Assembly (NCBI GenBank): GCA_903824665.1
Contig: CAIJXT010000034.1
Span: forward strand, 28,661-92,660
DNA from: an uncultured Bacteroidota bacterium
Lineage (GTDB): Bacteria > Bacteroidota > Bacteroidia > Chitinophagales > Chitinophagaceae
DNA: 64,000 bases
Direction of reading: 5' to 3'
Each line of letters begins with the position of its first letter. The first letter of the stretch is position 1. The position numbers and the translations under genes are program-made. Under the pieces are notes generated by a model. The model saw only the letters and a program-made list of their open reading frames with translations. It was not told where the DNA came from and made no database searches. Shown here piece after piece: positions 6,644 to 15,814 of this stretch.

Positions 6644-7603
6644 ATGCGGATACTACGTAACATATTGCTGATACTGGCGTCGGTAGCCACCGGTGCCACA
6701 TTTCTGTACTCGGCATGGACAAAGGTGCTGCCGATACAGCCGTTTGAATACACGATGGTGGAGTACCTGCACGTGCCCTGGGTGCTGGCCACTGTAGCGG
6801 CACGGCTGCTGGTGGGGCTGGAGGCCGCGCTGGGCGGGCTTATGGTGCTGCACCTTTTTGGCCCGGGCAAGGCTGTGCTGAAGGGGGCCTTCGGGCTGCT
6901 GGTGGTACTGAGCGTGTACCTGGTGTGGCTGTGGGCCACTGCGGGCAACGAGGTAAACTGTGGCTGCTTTGGCGATGAGATATGGATGAGCCCGGCGGCA
7001 TCGCTGGCCAAAAACGGGGTACTGCTACTGGTAACGGGCCTGCTGATACGGTATCACAAGGGGCTATCGTTCAGGTGGGGGCATACCCTGGCTATGGTGC
7101 TGCTGGCGGTAGGTACTGCACTGCCGTTTTTGCTGTATCCCATAACCATGGGCAAGCCGGGCTGGCTGAAAAAAGACGGCTATACGCTGGATATGGCCCC
7201 GCTATACGCCCCCATAAAGGACGATACCGCCGCGCTGCGGGTACCCTACCCCGATATGCCTGCCACAGATATGCGCAAGGGCAAGTACATCATAGCCTTT
7301 GTGAGCCCCTCGTGCGAGCACTGCCGCATAGCAGCCCGCAAAATGGCGCTGATGAAAAAAGACAATCCGTCGCTGCCGTTCTTCATGATAGTAGGCGGCA
7401 TAGCCAGCGACCTGACGGACTTCTGGAAACAGACGCGATCGCAAAACCTGCCATGGATGCGGTTGCACCGCGACCCGTTTCTGTACTATACGGGTGGTAT
7501 GTTTCCGCTGATCGTGTGGGTGAACGATGGCCGGGTAGAGGCAAAGTCGACCTACAATACGCTGACGCAGAGCGAGATAGAGGAGTGGGTGGCCCGGAAG
7601 TAG
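6644..7603 (+). CDS. MauE/DoxX-type membrane redox protein fused to a thioredoxin-like domain
   Basis: A 319-residue protein in two parts. Residues about 1-150 form four membrane helices of the MauE/DoxX group, with the characteristic cysteine motif NCGCFGDEIWMSP between helices. After a further membrane segment (about 155-172) the remainder is soluble, with the thioredoxin-like motif SPSCEHCRIAARKM (CxxC as CEHC) and a fold ending in GGMFPLIVWVNDGRVEA. MauE proteins relay disulfide chemistry across the membrane; the fusion suggests a self-contained thiol oxidation or reduction relay acting on exported proteins. The start is set by the promoter box nine bases upstream. The next gene encodes a small cysteine-containing lipoprotein, a possible substrate or neighbour by chance. 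Confidence 0.8.
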   Translation: MRILRNILLILASVATGATFLYSAWTKVLPIQPFEYTMVEYLHVPWVLATVAARLLVGLEAALGGLMVLHLFGPGKAVLKGAFGLLVVLSVYLVWLWATAGNEVNCGCFGDEIWMSPAASLAKNGVLLLVTGLLIRYHKGLSFRWGHTLAMVLLAVGTALPFLLYPITMGKPGWLKKDGYTLDMAPLYAPIKDDTAALRVPYPDMPATDMRKGKYIIAFVSPSCEHCRIAARKMALMKKDNPSLPFFMIVGGIASDLTDFWKQTRSQNLPWMRLHRDPFLYYTGGMFPLIVWVNDGRVEAKSTYNTLTQSEIEEWVARK

Positions 7604-7702
7604 CGGGCACCGGCATGCGTCACCATGGCAGTGGGAGCACCAGACATATTACCGACAGGCATAAATTATGAGTGACTGCTTCGGATTTCGGGAAAATGGC
7701 GT

Positions 7703-7710
7703 TAAATTTG
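7703..7710 (+). promoter_or_regulatory. -7 promoter box TAAATTTG
   Basis: An exact TAnnTTTG match, 25 bases upstream of the small lipoprotein start at 7736. Confidence 0.6.
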
Positions 7711-7735
7711 TTGGCATCAAGAATATACAATAATC

Positions 7736-7984
7736 ATGAAGTTACTTACCCCCGCTGTTGTTGCTATTGCAATACTCTTTACACTGGCCTCGTGTGGCAA
7801 GATGGAATATACCTGCCAGTGCAAGATATCGAACGGATCTACTACCCCACTTACGGAAGAGCTGGATATGGGTAAGATAACCAATAATGCCGCCCAGAAG
7901 CGCTGCAACAATCACCAACTGAACCGCGCCAACGAACTGAAATCGAGTGGCCAGGTGATACAGTGCAAGGTGGTGAACTTATAA
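7736..7984 (+). CDS. Small lipoprotein with four mature cysteines
   Basis: An 82-residue protein with a signal peptide and lipobox (LFTLASCG, cysteine 20), so it is a predicted lipoprotein. The mature part is only about 60 residues and contains further cysteines in CQC, KRCNN and IQCKV, which could form disulfides. No family is recognised. It lies 130 bases after the MauE-thioredoxin gene with its own -7 box and is followed by a strong terminator. Small size, a clear promoter, a signal peptide and the terminator together make it a real gene. Confidence 0.75.
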   Translation: MKLLTPAVVAIAILFTLASCGKMEYTCQCKISNGSTTPLTEELDMGKITNNAAQKRCNNHQLNRANELKSSGQVIQCKVVNL

Positions 7985-8001
7985 CTGAACCTGACGCATA
8001 T

Positions 8002-8037
8002 AAAAAGCCCGCATTGCAACAGCAGTGCGGGCTTTTT
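8002..8037. terminator. Bidirectional terminator
   Basis: A perfect 12-bp stem AAAAAGCCCGCA (8002-8013) with 8026-8037, with A- and T-runs on either side. It serves the small lipoprotein gene (plus strand) and the convergent lipoprotein gene ending at 8092. Confidence 0.9.
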
Positions 8038-8091
8038 GTATGGTATCTGTAACCAATGCGGTGCAGGCAAGTGTGGTGCGCCGCGGTGGCA

Positions 8092-8946
8092 TTACTTCAT
8101 AGGTTCCTGAGCGGCGAGGTTGAATTCGCGGGTAGCAGATGTGCATGGCCCTTCTACTGCCTTTCCGTCTTTGTCTATCAGGGTTAGAGTGATCTTGCTC
8201 TTGCCGGTAGCGAGGTTGTTGATAAAACGTGGCTCCCACTTGTCGAGCGTGAACGACACCTGCTCTACAGGCACACCACCAGCAGGGTATACATCTGCCT
8301 TTACCTTGTAGCCATCGGGGGCGAGGTTGCAGTTCCAAACATAGAAGTCGAGGAGGAGATTTGCGGTGTCGTTGCCGAGGTAGTCACCCTTTGGACGGCT
8401 GTAGAACACCATGGGTGTTTTGGGGTCGTCCATCTTCTGCACCCTGCCCTTCTCGTCTATACGAAAATGGTATACCACTGCGGCACCCTGGCTCTTGACC
8501 GACTCGTGATACGAGCGGGAGAGGAATGCCATGAGGTAATGCTCGGTGCCATTGGCAAGGGTGATCTCGTTCTTGGGTTCGTAGAGTGCCTTGTAGGGCA
8601 TGGCATCCATGATGAAGTGTATGTGCTGGCCCTGGGCTGAGTTGTTGCACTGCTTGGTGCCGTTGTCGGCGGTCTGCATCTTGAGGTCGTAATTCTTCAC
8701 ATTGAAGTTGAAGCTGACTTTGGCAGAGTCTTTGCCTACCGGCTCTGCCTTTACAGCACCGATGGTGATGGCGGCACCGGGAAACTCTGGCGAAGAAGAC
8801 ACAGCTGACAGCGCTGGCTGCGGACGGGGCGCGGGGGCTACGGTGTCGGTTTTGGCGGTATCGCCGGCAGGTGGGGTGCTGTCGCCGCAAGACGACAATG
8901 TACCTGTGAGCACGGCAGCTGCCAGTGCGAAATAATGCATTTTCAT
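8092..8946 (-). CDS. Lipoprotein of unknown function
   Basis: A 284-residue predicted lipoprotein with signal peptide MKMHYFALAAAVLTGTLSSCGD (lipobox LSSC). A Pro/Thr/Ala-rich linker follows to about residue 55. The body is predicted to be beta-rich: an early strand region (VSFNFNVKNYDLKMQTADNG), then NAQGQHIHFIMDAMPYKALYEPKNEITLANGTEHYLMAFLSRSYHESVKS, which holds several histidines. The IHFIMD and HYLMAFLSRSYHE segments recall cupredoxin-like or CHRD-like folds, but I cannot assign a family. It is transcribed alone from a TAATTTTG box 16 bases upstream. Confidence 0.75.
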   Translation of the reverse strand: MKMHYFALAAAVLTGTLSSCGDSTPPAGDTAKTDTVAPAPRPQPALSAVSSSPEFPGAAITIGAVKAEPVGKDSAKVSFNFNVKNYDLKMQTADNGTKQCNNSAQGQHIHFIMDAMPYKALYEPKNEITLANGTEHYLMAFLSRSYHESVKSQGAAVVYHFRIDEKGRVQKMDDPKTPMVFYSRPKGDYLGNDTANLLLDFYVWNCNLAPDGYKVKADVYPAGGVPVEQVSFTLDKWEPRFINNLATGKSKITLTLIDKDGKAVEGPCTSATREFNLAAQEPMK

Positions 8947-8962
8947 ATAGTGGAATTTACAC

Positions 8963-8970
8963 CAAAATTA
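8963..8970 (-). promoter_or_regulatory. -7 promoter box TAATTTTG
   Basis: An exact TAnnTTTG match on the minus strand, 16 bases before the start of the lipoprotein gene at 8946. Confidence 0.6.
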
Positions 8971-9041
8971 GCGTATTTGGGTGAGACGGCAGGGATATGA
9001 TTTGTTTGGGAAGTGAGGGGAGGCTTATCAACTAATCGCCG

Positions 9042-9049
9042 TAAATTTG
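9042..9049 (+). promoter_or_regulatory. -7 promoter box TAAATTTG of uvrA
   Basis: An exact -7 consensus 11 bases before the ATG at 9061. It places the transcription start downstream of the possible upstream ATG at 9013, so translation should begin at 9061. Confidence 0.65.
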
Positions 9050-9060
9050 TTGCAGCAGCT

Positions 9061-11955
9061 ATGGCAGAGAAGAAACAAAAAGGTGCCGGTGGCACAAAAA
9101 CCGGTAAGACGGCAGTGAAGGCGCAACCAGCAGAAAACACAGCAGAAACAACAGTAATGGCAGCAGATGCCGTGAGGGAATACATACACCATCCGGGTGA
9201 TGCTATATTCATAAAGGGTGCAAGGATGCACAACCTGAAGAATGTGGATGTAGCGATACCGCGCAACCAACTGGTAGTGGTGACGGGCGTGAGCGGCAGC
9301 GGCAAGTCGTCGCTGACGATGGATACGCTGTTTGCAGAGGGGCAGCGCCGTTATGCAGAGAGCCTGAGCGCATATGCACGCCAGTTTCTGATGCGTATGG
9401 ACAAGCCGGATGTAGACTACATACGCGGCATATGCCCGGCAATAGCCATAGAGCAAAAGGTAACGACCCGCACACCCCGCAGCACTGTAGGCAGCATGAC
9501 GGAGATCTATGACTATCTGCGGCTGCTGTTTGCCCGGGTGGGCAAGACCTACTCGCCGGTGAGCGGCAGAGAGGTGAAGAAAGATACGGTGACGGATGTG
9601 GTGGAGTTTGTGCAGACGCTGCCCACGGGAGCGCGTGTGCAGTTTATAGTGCCGCTGGTGCTGCGTTACCAGCGGTCGCTGGCTGAGGAACTGAACATAC
9701 TGATGCAAAAGGGTTTCAGCAGGGTGTATGTGCCCGATGCCGATGAAAAACCCATACGCATAGAAGACATACTGGAAGGCAATGTAGATACCGGCGACGC
9801 CATAGTGAACCTGCTGATAGACCGCATAGCGGTGAAGGCAACGTTTGACGAAGATGATCTGCACCGGCTGGCTGATAGTATACAGACAGCATTCTACGAA
9901 AGTGAGGGATCGTGCCTGGTGGAGGTAGACGGGAAAAAGACACACACCTTCAACAACCGGTTTGAGGCAGACGGGATGCAGTTTGACGAGCCGACGCCGA
10001 ATATGTTCTCGTTCAACAATCCGTATGGGGCATGCCCCAAGTGCGAGGGGTTCGGGCAGGTACTGGGCATAGACGACGCACTGGTGATACCAGACCGTAC
10101 ACAGAGTGTATACGGCGGCGCTGTGGCATGCTGGCGAGGCGAAAAGATGAGCGAGTGGCAGCAGGCGTTTATCCGTGCGGCATCGAAATATGACTTCCCG
10201 ATACACAAGCCGATAGCCGACCTGAGTGACAAGGAATACACACTGCTGTGGGAAGGCAACAAGGATGTGAACGGCATCAATGACTTCTTCGGGATGGTAG
10301 AGCAAAACCTGTACAAGGTGCAATACCGGGTGATGCAGGCACGGTATCGCGGGCGCACGAGTTGCCCAACGTGCAAGGGCACACGCTTGCGCAAGGAAGC
10401 CCTGTATGTGAAGGTAAACGGGGCAACGATAGCTGATCTGATGTTTCAGCCGACGGATAAGCTGGCGGAGTGGCTGGCAGGCATAAAGCTGAGCGAACAT
10501 GATGCGACCATAGCCAAACGCATACTGATAGAGGTAAACCAAAGAATGAAGACCCTGCTGGATGTGGGGCTGGGCTACCTGACGCTGAGCAGGCTGGCCA
10601 ATACACTGTCTGGCGGGGAGAGCCAGCGCATACAGCTGACGAAGTTTCTGGGGAGTAATCTTACCGACTCGTTGTACATACTTGATGAACCCAGCATAGG
10701 GCTGCACAGCCGGGATACGGAGCGCCTGATAGGTGTGCTGAAATCGCTGCGCGACCTGGGCAATACGGTAGTGGTGGTGGAGCATGATGATATGATGATG
10801 CGTGAGGCAGACTACATCATAGATATGGGACCGCTGGCCAGCCACCTGGGTGGTGAGGTGGTGGCAGCAGGCACCTACACGGAACTGATAAAGAACAAAG
10901 CCAGCCTGACGGGCAAGTACCTGAGCGGTGCCATGAGCATAGAACCACCCTCAATACGGCGCAAGCCAACAGGCAGTATACGCATAGAGGGCTGCCGGCA
11001 AAACAATCTGAAGAACGTAAGTGTAGATATACCGCTGAATGTGCTGTGTGTGGTGACGGGTGTGAGCGGCAGCGGCAAGACGACGCTGATCAAGCAGACG
11101 CTGTACCCGGCGCTGCTGAAACACTATGGGGAGGCTGCAGACAGGCCAGGATTATTCAAGAGCCTGACGGGGGATCTGAACAACATAACACTGGTAGAGC
11201 AAGTGGACCAGAACCCGATAGGCAAATCGTCGCGGAGCAATCCTGTGACGTATATAAAGGCGTATGACGAGATACGCAAGCTGTATGCCAAGCAGCAACT
11301 GGCGAAGATGCGCGGCTTTGAGGAGAAGCACTTTTCGTTTAACACCGATGGTGGCCGCTGTGATACCTGTAAGGGTGAGGGTGAAGTGATTGTGGAGATG
11401 CAGTTTCTGGCGGATGTGCACCTGCTGTGCGAATCGTGCAAGGGGAAGCGGTTTAAGGATGAGGTGCTGGAAGTGACCTACCATACCAAGAGCGTGTATG
11501 ATGTACTGGAAATGAGTGTGGATGAGGCTATAGCGTTCTTTGCCGACGAAAAGAAACTGGCGGCAGCTTTGCAGCCACTGAGCGATGTGGGATTGGGCTA
11601 TGTGAAGCTGGGACAGAGCAGCAACACACTAAGCGGCGGCGAGGCACAACGTGTGAAACTGGCATCGTTTCTGGGCAGGGGACGGCTGAAGGAAAAGGTA
11701 TTGTTCATCTTTGACGAGCCCACAACGGGGCTGCATGTGCACGACATCAAGAAGCTACTGCAGTCGTTTGATGCGCTGATAGATCAGGGGCACTCTGTGC
11801 TGGTGGTGGAACACAATACCGATGTGATAAAGTGCGCGGATCATGTAATAGACCTGGGACCGGAAGGTGGTGCCGAGGGTGGCTACCTGCTGTACGAAGG
11901 CCCACCTGAAGGGTTGAAGAAAGTGAAAAAGAGCTATACGGGCAGGTATCTATAA
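9061..11955 (+). CDS. uvrA: Excinuclease ABC subunit A
   Basis: A 964-residue DNA damage sensor of nucleotide excision repair; it forms a dimer and loads UvrB. The start at 9061 (MAEKKQKGAGG) follows the promoter box. After a Lys/Thr/Ala-rich N-terminal tail of about 40 residues the protein shows the tandem ABC ATPase layout: Walker A GVSGSGKSS (about residue 76), zinc-finger cysteines CPKC and CPTC, signature LSGGESQRIQL and Walker B LYILDEPSIGLH. The second cassette has GVSGSGKTT, the zinc motif CDTCKGEG ... CESCKGKRF, LSGGEAQRVKL and LFIFDEPTTGLH. Length and motifs are complete. It stands alone; uvrB and uvrC are not in the window. The long N-terminal tail before the first ATPase is a minor oddity. 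Confidence 0.97.
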   Translation: MAEKKQKGAGGTKTGKTAVKAQPAENTAETTVMAADAVREYIHHPGDAIFIKGARMHNLKNVDVAIPRNQLVVVTGVSGSGKSSLTMDTLFAEGQRRYAESLSAYARQFLMRMDKPDVDYIRGICPAIAIEQKVTTRTPRSTVGSMTEIYDYLRLLFARVGKTYSPVSGREVKKDTVTDVVEFVQTLPTGARVQFIVPLVLRYQRSLAEELNILMQKGFSRVYVPDADEKPIRIEDILEGNVDTGDAIVNLLIDRIAVKATFDEDDLHRLADSIQTAFYESEGSCLVEVDGKKTHTFNNRFEADGMQFDEPTPNMFSFNNPYGACPKCEGFGQVLGIDDALVIPDRTQSVYGGAVACWRGEKMSEWQQAFIRAASKYDFPIHKPIADLSDKEYTLLWEGNKDVNGINDFFGMVEQNLYKVQYRVMQARYRGRTSCPTCKGTRLRKEALYVKVNGATIADLMFQPTDKLAEWLAGIKLSEHDATIAKRILIEVNQRMKTLLDVGLGYLTLSRLANTLSGGESQRIQLTKFLGSNLTDSLYILDEPSIGLHSRDTERLIGVLKSLRDLGNTVVVVEHDDMMMREADYIIDMGPLASHLGGEVVAAGTYTELIKNKASLTGKYLSGAMSIEPPSIRRKPTGSIRIEGCRQNNLKNVSVDIPLNVLCVVTGVSGSGKTTLIKQTLYPALLKHYGEAADRPGLFKSLTGDLNNITLVEQVDQNPIGKSSRSNPVTYIKAYDEIRKLYAKQQLAKMRGFEEKHFSFNTDGGRCDTCKGEGEVIVEMQFLADVHLLCESCKGKRFKDEVLEVTYHTKSVYDVLEMSVDEAIAFFADEKKLAAALQPLSDVGLGYVKLGQSSNTLSGGEAQRVKLASFLGRGRLKEKVLFIFDEPTTGLHVHDIKKLLQSFDALIDQGHSVLVVEHNTDVIKCADHVIDLGPEGGAEGGYLLYEGPPEGLKKVKKSYTGRYL

Positions 11956-12045
11956 GGTATCTACACGCATAATCTGTAGCAAACGGTGGCAGTGAAGTGA
12001 ATATCAACCCTTTTTATACTACTTTAGGGTTATATATACGGCACA

Positions 12046-15036
12046 ATGCACCGCAAAGCTCACCTATACATATTGTGTTTGCTACTGGTAATGTGCAGTT
12101 TTACAACCACTGCACAGCTACAGGTATGGCGTCATGTCAATACGGCCGACATGACCAACACAAATATCATGTGCATGACTGAGGACGCAAGCGGTCTGTT
12201 ATACCTGGGGACACAAGGGGGTGTAGAAATTTTTGATGGCAGGCGGTTTGTGCCATTGGTGATCCCTGACCATATCAAGCGCGGCATTAACCCATTTGTG
12301 AATTCCTTCAGGTGGGGGCGGGGCGGCGTGCTATGGGTGAATACGAGAACACATATATTCACTTACAAGCCAGCAACAGGTGAGGTAACAGTAGTATACG
12401 GAGCTGGTAACGAAGCCGCACTGAATATCACCTCTATACAACTGGACACGGTACGCCAACAACTGTATATAGCACGGAATGATGGCGTTACTATTTGCAA
12501 GTTAACCGAGGCGGGGATTGAAGAAGTAAAAAAAATACAGCTGGCCGTATTGCGCGAGACAACCCTTGATAATGCCGGAAACCTGTATGTGATAACCGAC
12601 AGCAATCGAAGAGTGGTGCGGATCAATGTAGGATTAGCAGAAACCGTGTATTCATCAGCCTTTGTGCGGGATGCAGACTACCTGCCAAAGCAAAATTCGC
12701 TGCTACTGCTTACGGCTGAGGGATTGGTGACCATAGCGCTTGCGAACGGCAAAGCTGATACGCTGGCAGTGAAGCCGCCGGGCAATGTCCATGCAGCAAA
12801 GTCGATGATCACGGTGATGTGGGACGGCGAAATAATGCTACACCATGCAGACGGGATAAGCCTGCTAAAAAGTGCGACAGATACTGCTGCGATACACTTT
12901 GCGGCAGACCCAAAGAACCCCTGCGCGATACAAACCGACTTCGTGATCTACTCGTTTAAAGACCGGCGCGGGAACCTGTGGATATCAGAGGATGGAATCA
13001 GTATCAGCGTATTGCCGGCCAATGCACGGCATGTGCGTTTCTTATCGGCAAAAATGACGGGTGCCGCGCGGTTGTGGCTGTCGTGGCACGACACAGTAAA
13101 CCACCAGATACTATCGTCGTCAGAAAAAGGGTTTTGTGCATTGTACTACAACTCGAATAAGGCGGACTACCGGCCTGAGATAAGACCTGCTGAAAACATG
13201 AAGTTCTTTCAGCCGATGTTTTATATGCCGTGGGCAAAGGATGAACTGCTTGTAGTAACAAATGGTCAGGGCTGCTGGCTGTTTGATACGAAAACATACA
13301 AAGGGCGAGGATTTGATGCGATCAATAAAAAAATAAGTGTTACCAATTATTGGGGTGGTCAACAGATAGACAAAGACAAGGTGATGCTGCATGAGTTTTT
13401 CGGTTCCTATATTTTTGACCGCAAAACGGCAACAGTGAGTGCGATACTCCGGGACAGCTCCGCGCAACAATTCAACCAAACGAATCCGGGCAAGCTGGAG
13501 TTGCTATCATCGTACAAAGACAGCAAAAAGCGATACTGGTTTGGCAGCGGATACGGCATACTTGTAACAGACAGCAATCTGCAACGGCTGCGGATATACG
13601 GGCAAAATCAAAAGACAAGAAATGATGGGTTGGGCAATACTGTGATCATGAACACACATGAAGCCGCAAACGGAGCTATTTATACTGCCACAATGGGTGG
13701 TGGTGTGTTCCGGCTAACGGCTGCCGACACCTTTGAATCGGTGCCACTTGCTGGCAATGTGACCAACATCTATTGCATCGGAACTACCGACAAAGACCAC
13801 CTATGCATCACGACCGGAAATGGGATATGCAGGTACAATACAACATCGGGCATTTCGCAGCTTATTAATGCCAATTACGGCATGCCAATTGGAGACTTTA
13901 ACCAATATGCCCTCAGTATTGACCAGCAATTTGTGGTGGCGTCCGGGTCGAATGGAATAACCGTGATAGACCGGAATGGGTTTGATAAAAGCTTTTATGA
14001 CACAGCTCAACTACTGGTACTAAAGAATATGTCGCCGGTAAGCCGCTTTGTGCTTGAAAAAGGAAAACAACTGCTGGAATTTGATATTGCGATTACAGGA
14101 TATGCTGCCGGAGCAAACTGGAAAATACGGTACAAACTAGACGGCGTAGATGATACATGGCGAGAGATGGAAAAAGGGGAATGGCATATCAGGTACAACT
14201 CGATACCACCCGGTGAATATACACTACGTGTAGTGGCTACAGACCGCCACAATGTAGTCTATACTGCACCGGCAACCGTGCTCATTACTGCCCTGCCCTA
14301 CTTCTGGCAGACCCTGTGGTTCAGGCTACTGGTGCTGGCGTTGTGCATCAGTGTGCTGGTCGTTACTGTCCGGTTCTTCTCTCAACTGCAATTGAAATGG
14401 AGACTCAAGAAGATGGAGGATGAGCAGAAAATGAGCAGGGAACGCCTGCGCATATCGCGCGAGCTGCATGATAATGTAGGCAGCAATCTTACCTACCTGA
14501 TTTCGGGACTGGAGTCGTCAAATATGCTGCTGAAGAAACACGAAACGGTGATACTGGAAAAGAAAATAGAAAAAATGCAATCATCGGCGAGGGAAAGTAT
14601 GCAACAACTGCGGGACTCGATATGGGCACTCAACAACGAAACTGTTGCTCTGACTATGCTGGTCACACGTTTTGGCACGTGGCTGGAGCACATCATGGAG
14701 GCTGCACCAGCTACGATGTATAGTGTAAGCAATGAACTTGCAGCCGACCCGGAACTGGATCCGATAAAGAGCCTGAACCTGTTCCGTATCCTGCAGGAAG
14801 CCGTACATAATGTAGTAAAACATGCATCAGCGACTGTACTGACCGTGTCATTTTCTTATTCGGGAAACAAGCTGGTAATCATCATAACAGACAATGGCCG
14901 CGGATTCGACATAAAGGAAAGAGCAGGTAATGGCCGCCAAACGATGGCATCTCGGGCAGAAGAAATGGGTGCACATTTCAAACTGAGCTCTGCACCGGGG
15001 ACGGGAACAACCATAGCACTAGAGCTAATGGCGTGA
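12046..15036 (+). CDS. Two-component sensor histidine kinase with a periplasmic propeller
   Basis: A 996-residue protein. It has a signal peptide (to about residue 24), then about 620 residues of Reg_prop-type beta-propeller blades (for example MTEDASGLLYLGTQGGVEIFDGRRF), then a Y_Y_Y immunoglobulin-like domain (about 662-740, ending IPPGEYTLRVVATD). One membrane helix follows (about 750-772), a coiled coil, and a HisKA_3 dimerisation domain with phosphoacceptor H808 in ELHDNVGSNL. The ATPase domain carries the N box QEAVHNVVKH and G box ITDNGRGFD. This is the layout of hybrid sensors of polysaccharide use, but with the receiver as a separate protein. The response regulator follows 108 bases downstream. 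The signal is unknown. Confidence 0.93.
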   Translation: MHRKAHLYILCLLLVMCSFTTTAQLQVWRHVNTADMTNTNIMCMTEDASGLLYLGTQGGVEIFDGRRFVPLVIPDHIKRGINPFVNSFRWGRGGVLWVNTRTHIFTYKPATGEVTVVYGAGNEAALNITSIQLDTVRQQLYIARNDGVTICKLTEAGIEEVKKIQLAVLRETTLDNAGNLYVITDSNRRVVRINVGLAETVYSSAFVRDADYLPKQNSLLLLTAEGLVTIALANGKADTLAVKPPGNVHAAKSMITVMWDGEIMLHHADGISLLKSATDTAAIHFAADPKNPCAIQTDFVIYSFKDRRGNLWISEDGISISVLPANARHVRFLSAKMTGAARLWLSWHDTVNHQILSSSEKGFCALYYNSNKADYRPEIRPAENMKFFQPMFYMPWAKDELLVVTNGQGCWLFDTKTYKGRGFDAINKKISVTNYWGGQQIDKDKVMLHEFFGSYIFDRKTATVSAILRDSSAQQFNQTNPGKLELLSSYKDSKKRYWFGSGYGILVTDSNLQRLRIYGQNQKTRNDGLGNTVIMNTHEAANGAIYTATMGGGVFRLTAADTFESVPLAGNVTNIYCIGTTDKDHLCITTGNGICRYNTTSGISQLINANYGMPIGDFNQYALSIDQQFVVASGSNGITVIDRNGFDKSFYDTAQLLVLKNMSPVSRFVLEKGKQLLEFDIAITGYAAGANWKIRYKLDGVDDTWREMEKGEWHIRYNSIPPGEYTLRVVATDRHNVVYTAPATVLITALPYFWQTLWFRLLVLALCISVLVVTVRFFSQLQLKWRLKKMEDEQKMSRERLRISRELHDNVGSNLTYLISGLESSNMLLKKHETVILEKKIEKMQSSARESMQQLRDSIWALNNETVALTMLVTRFGTWLEHIMEAAPATMYSVSNELAADPELDPIKSLNLFRILQEAVHNVVKHASATVLTVSFSYSGNKLVIIITDNGRGFDIKERAGNGRQTMASRAEEMGAHFKLSSAPGTGTTIALELMA

Positions 15037-15144
15037 CCACAGACCAGCAAAAAATACGCTAAAAAGCGCATTGCCGGGGCGAGTAAAAAAAGTGAAAATT
15101 GCAGTAGAATTGAAACATAACAATCCAATACAAACCTCAGGTGT

Positions 15145-15795
15145 ATGAAATACCAAGTAGCTATTGTAGATGATAACGACCGCATTTCGGCGCAAATTGC
15201 GGAGAATCTGCTGATGACAGATGAGGTGGACATATTGTTTATTGCAGACAGAGGAAAGGAAGCACTGGAGTGGCTAAAACGAAGCCGGACACACCCTCAG
15301 ATCATACTGATGGATATTGAAATGCCTGGCATGAACGGGATCGAAACCACGTTTAAAATCAAAGACCTGTACAGCAATATCCGGATCATCATGCTGACGG
15401 TATTTGACAATGAAGTTAATATATTCAATGCTATCAAATCGGGGGCTTCGGGTTACCTGCTGAAGGACGAAACACTACCACGAATGATGGATGCACTAAA
15501 AGATGTGATGGATGGCGGCATACCTATGTCGCCGCCTATAGCGAGAAAAGCTATGGAAATGATGGTGACGGGCTACAAACCAGAAAGGCAGATAATGTAT
15601 ACAGAAAAGCAGGAAGAGCTGACAAAACGCGAACTGGAGATACTGGAAATGATGGCGGAAGGTCAAAATCTTCAGCAGATTGCCGGTGTGCTGTTTATCA
15701 GTCCTTTTACTGTAAAAAAGCACATAGAGAACATCTACAGTAAGCTGCATATCAAGTCGCGTGTGGAATTGCTGCTCTGGTATCAGCAAGCGTGA
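15145..15795 (+). CDS. NarL/FixJ-family response regulator
   Basis: A 216-residue protein. The receiver domain spans about 1-125, with the acidic pocket VDDND, the phosphorylated aspartate D57 in ILMDIEMPGMNG and the conserved lysine in YLLKDE. A LuxR-type helix-turn-helix covers about 150-212 (LTKRELEILEMMAEGQNLQQIAGVLFISPFTVKKHIENIYSKL). It is almost certainly the partner of the histidine kinase encoded just upstream on the same strand, whose HisKA_3 domain is the type that pairs with NarL-like regulators. Target genes are not evident; the neighbouring lipoprotein gene converges from the other strand. Confidence 0.93.
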   Translation: MKYQVAIVDDNDRISAQIAENLLMTDEVDILFIADRGKEALEWLKRSRTHPQIILMDIEMPGMNGIETTFKIKDLYSNIRIIMLTVFDNEVNIFNAIKSGASGYLLKDETLPRMMDALKDVMDGGIPMSPPIARKAMEMMVTGYKPERQIMYTEKQEELTKRELEILEMMAEGQNLQQIAGVLFISPFTVKKHIENIYSKLHIKSRVELLLWYQQA

Positions 15796-15814
15796 CGGGC
15801 TTACGCTCCAGCAT

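Noticed and set aside
9028..10845. A 605-codon open frame on the strand opposite uvrA
   Set aside because: It lies wholly within uvrA, has the composition expected from antisense of a biased coding frame (many His, Tyr, Gln), and shows no domain. uvrA itself is certain.
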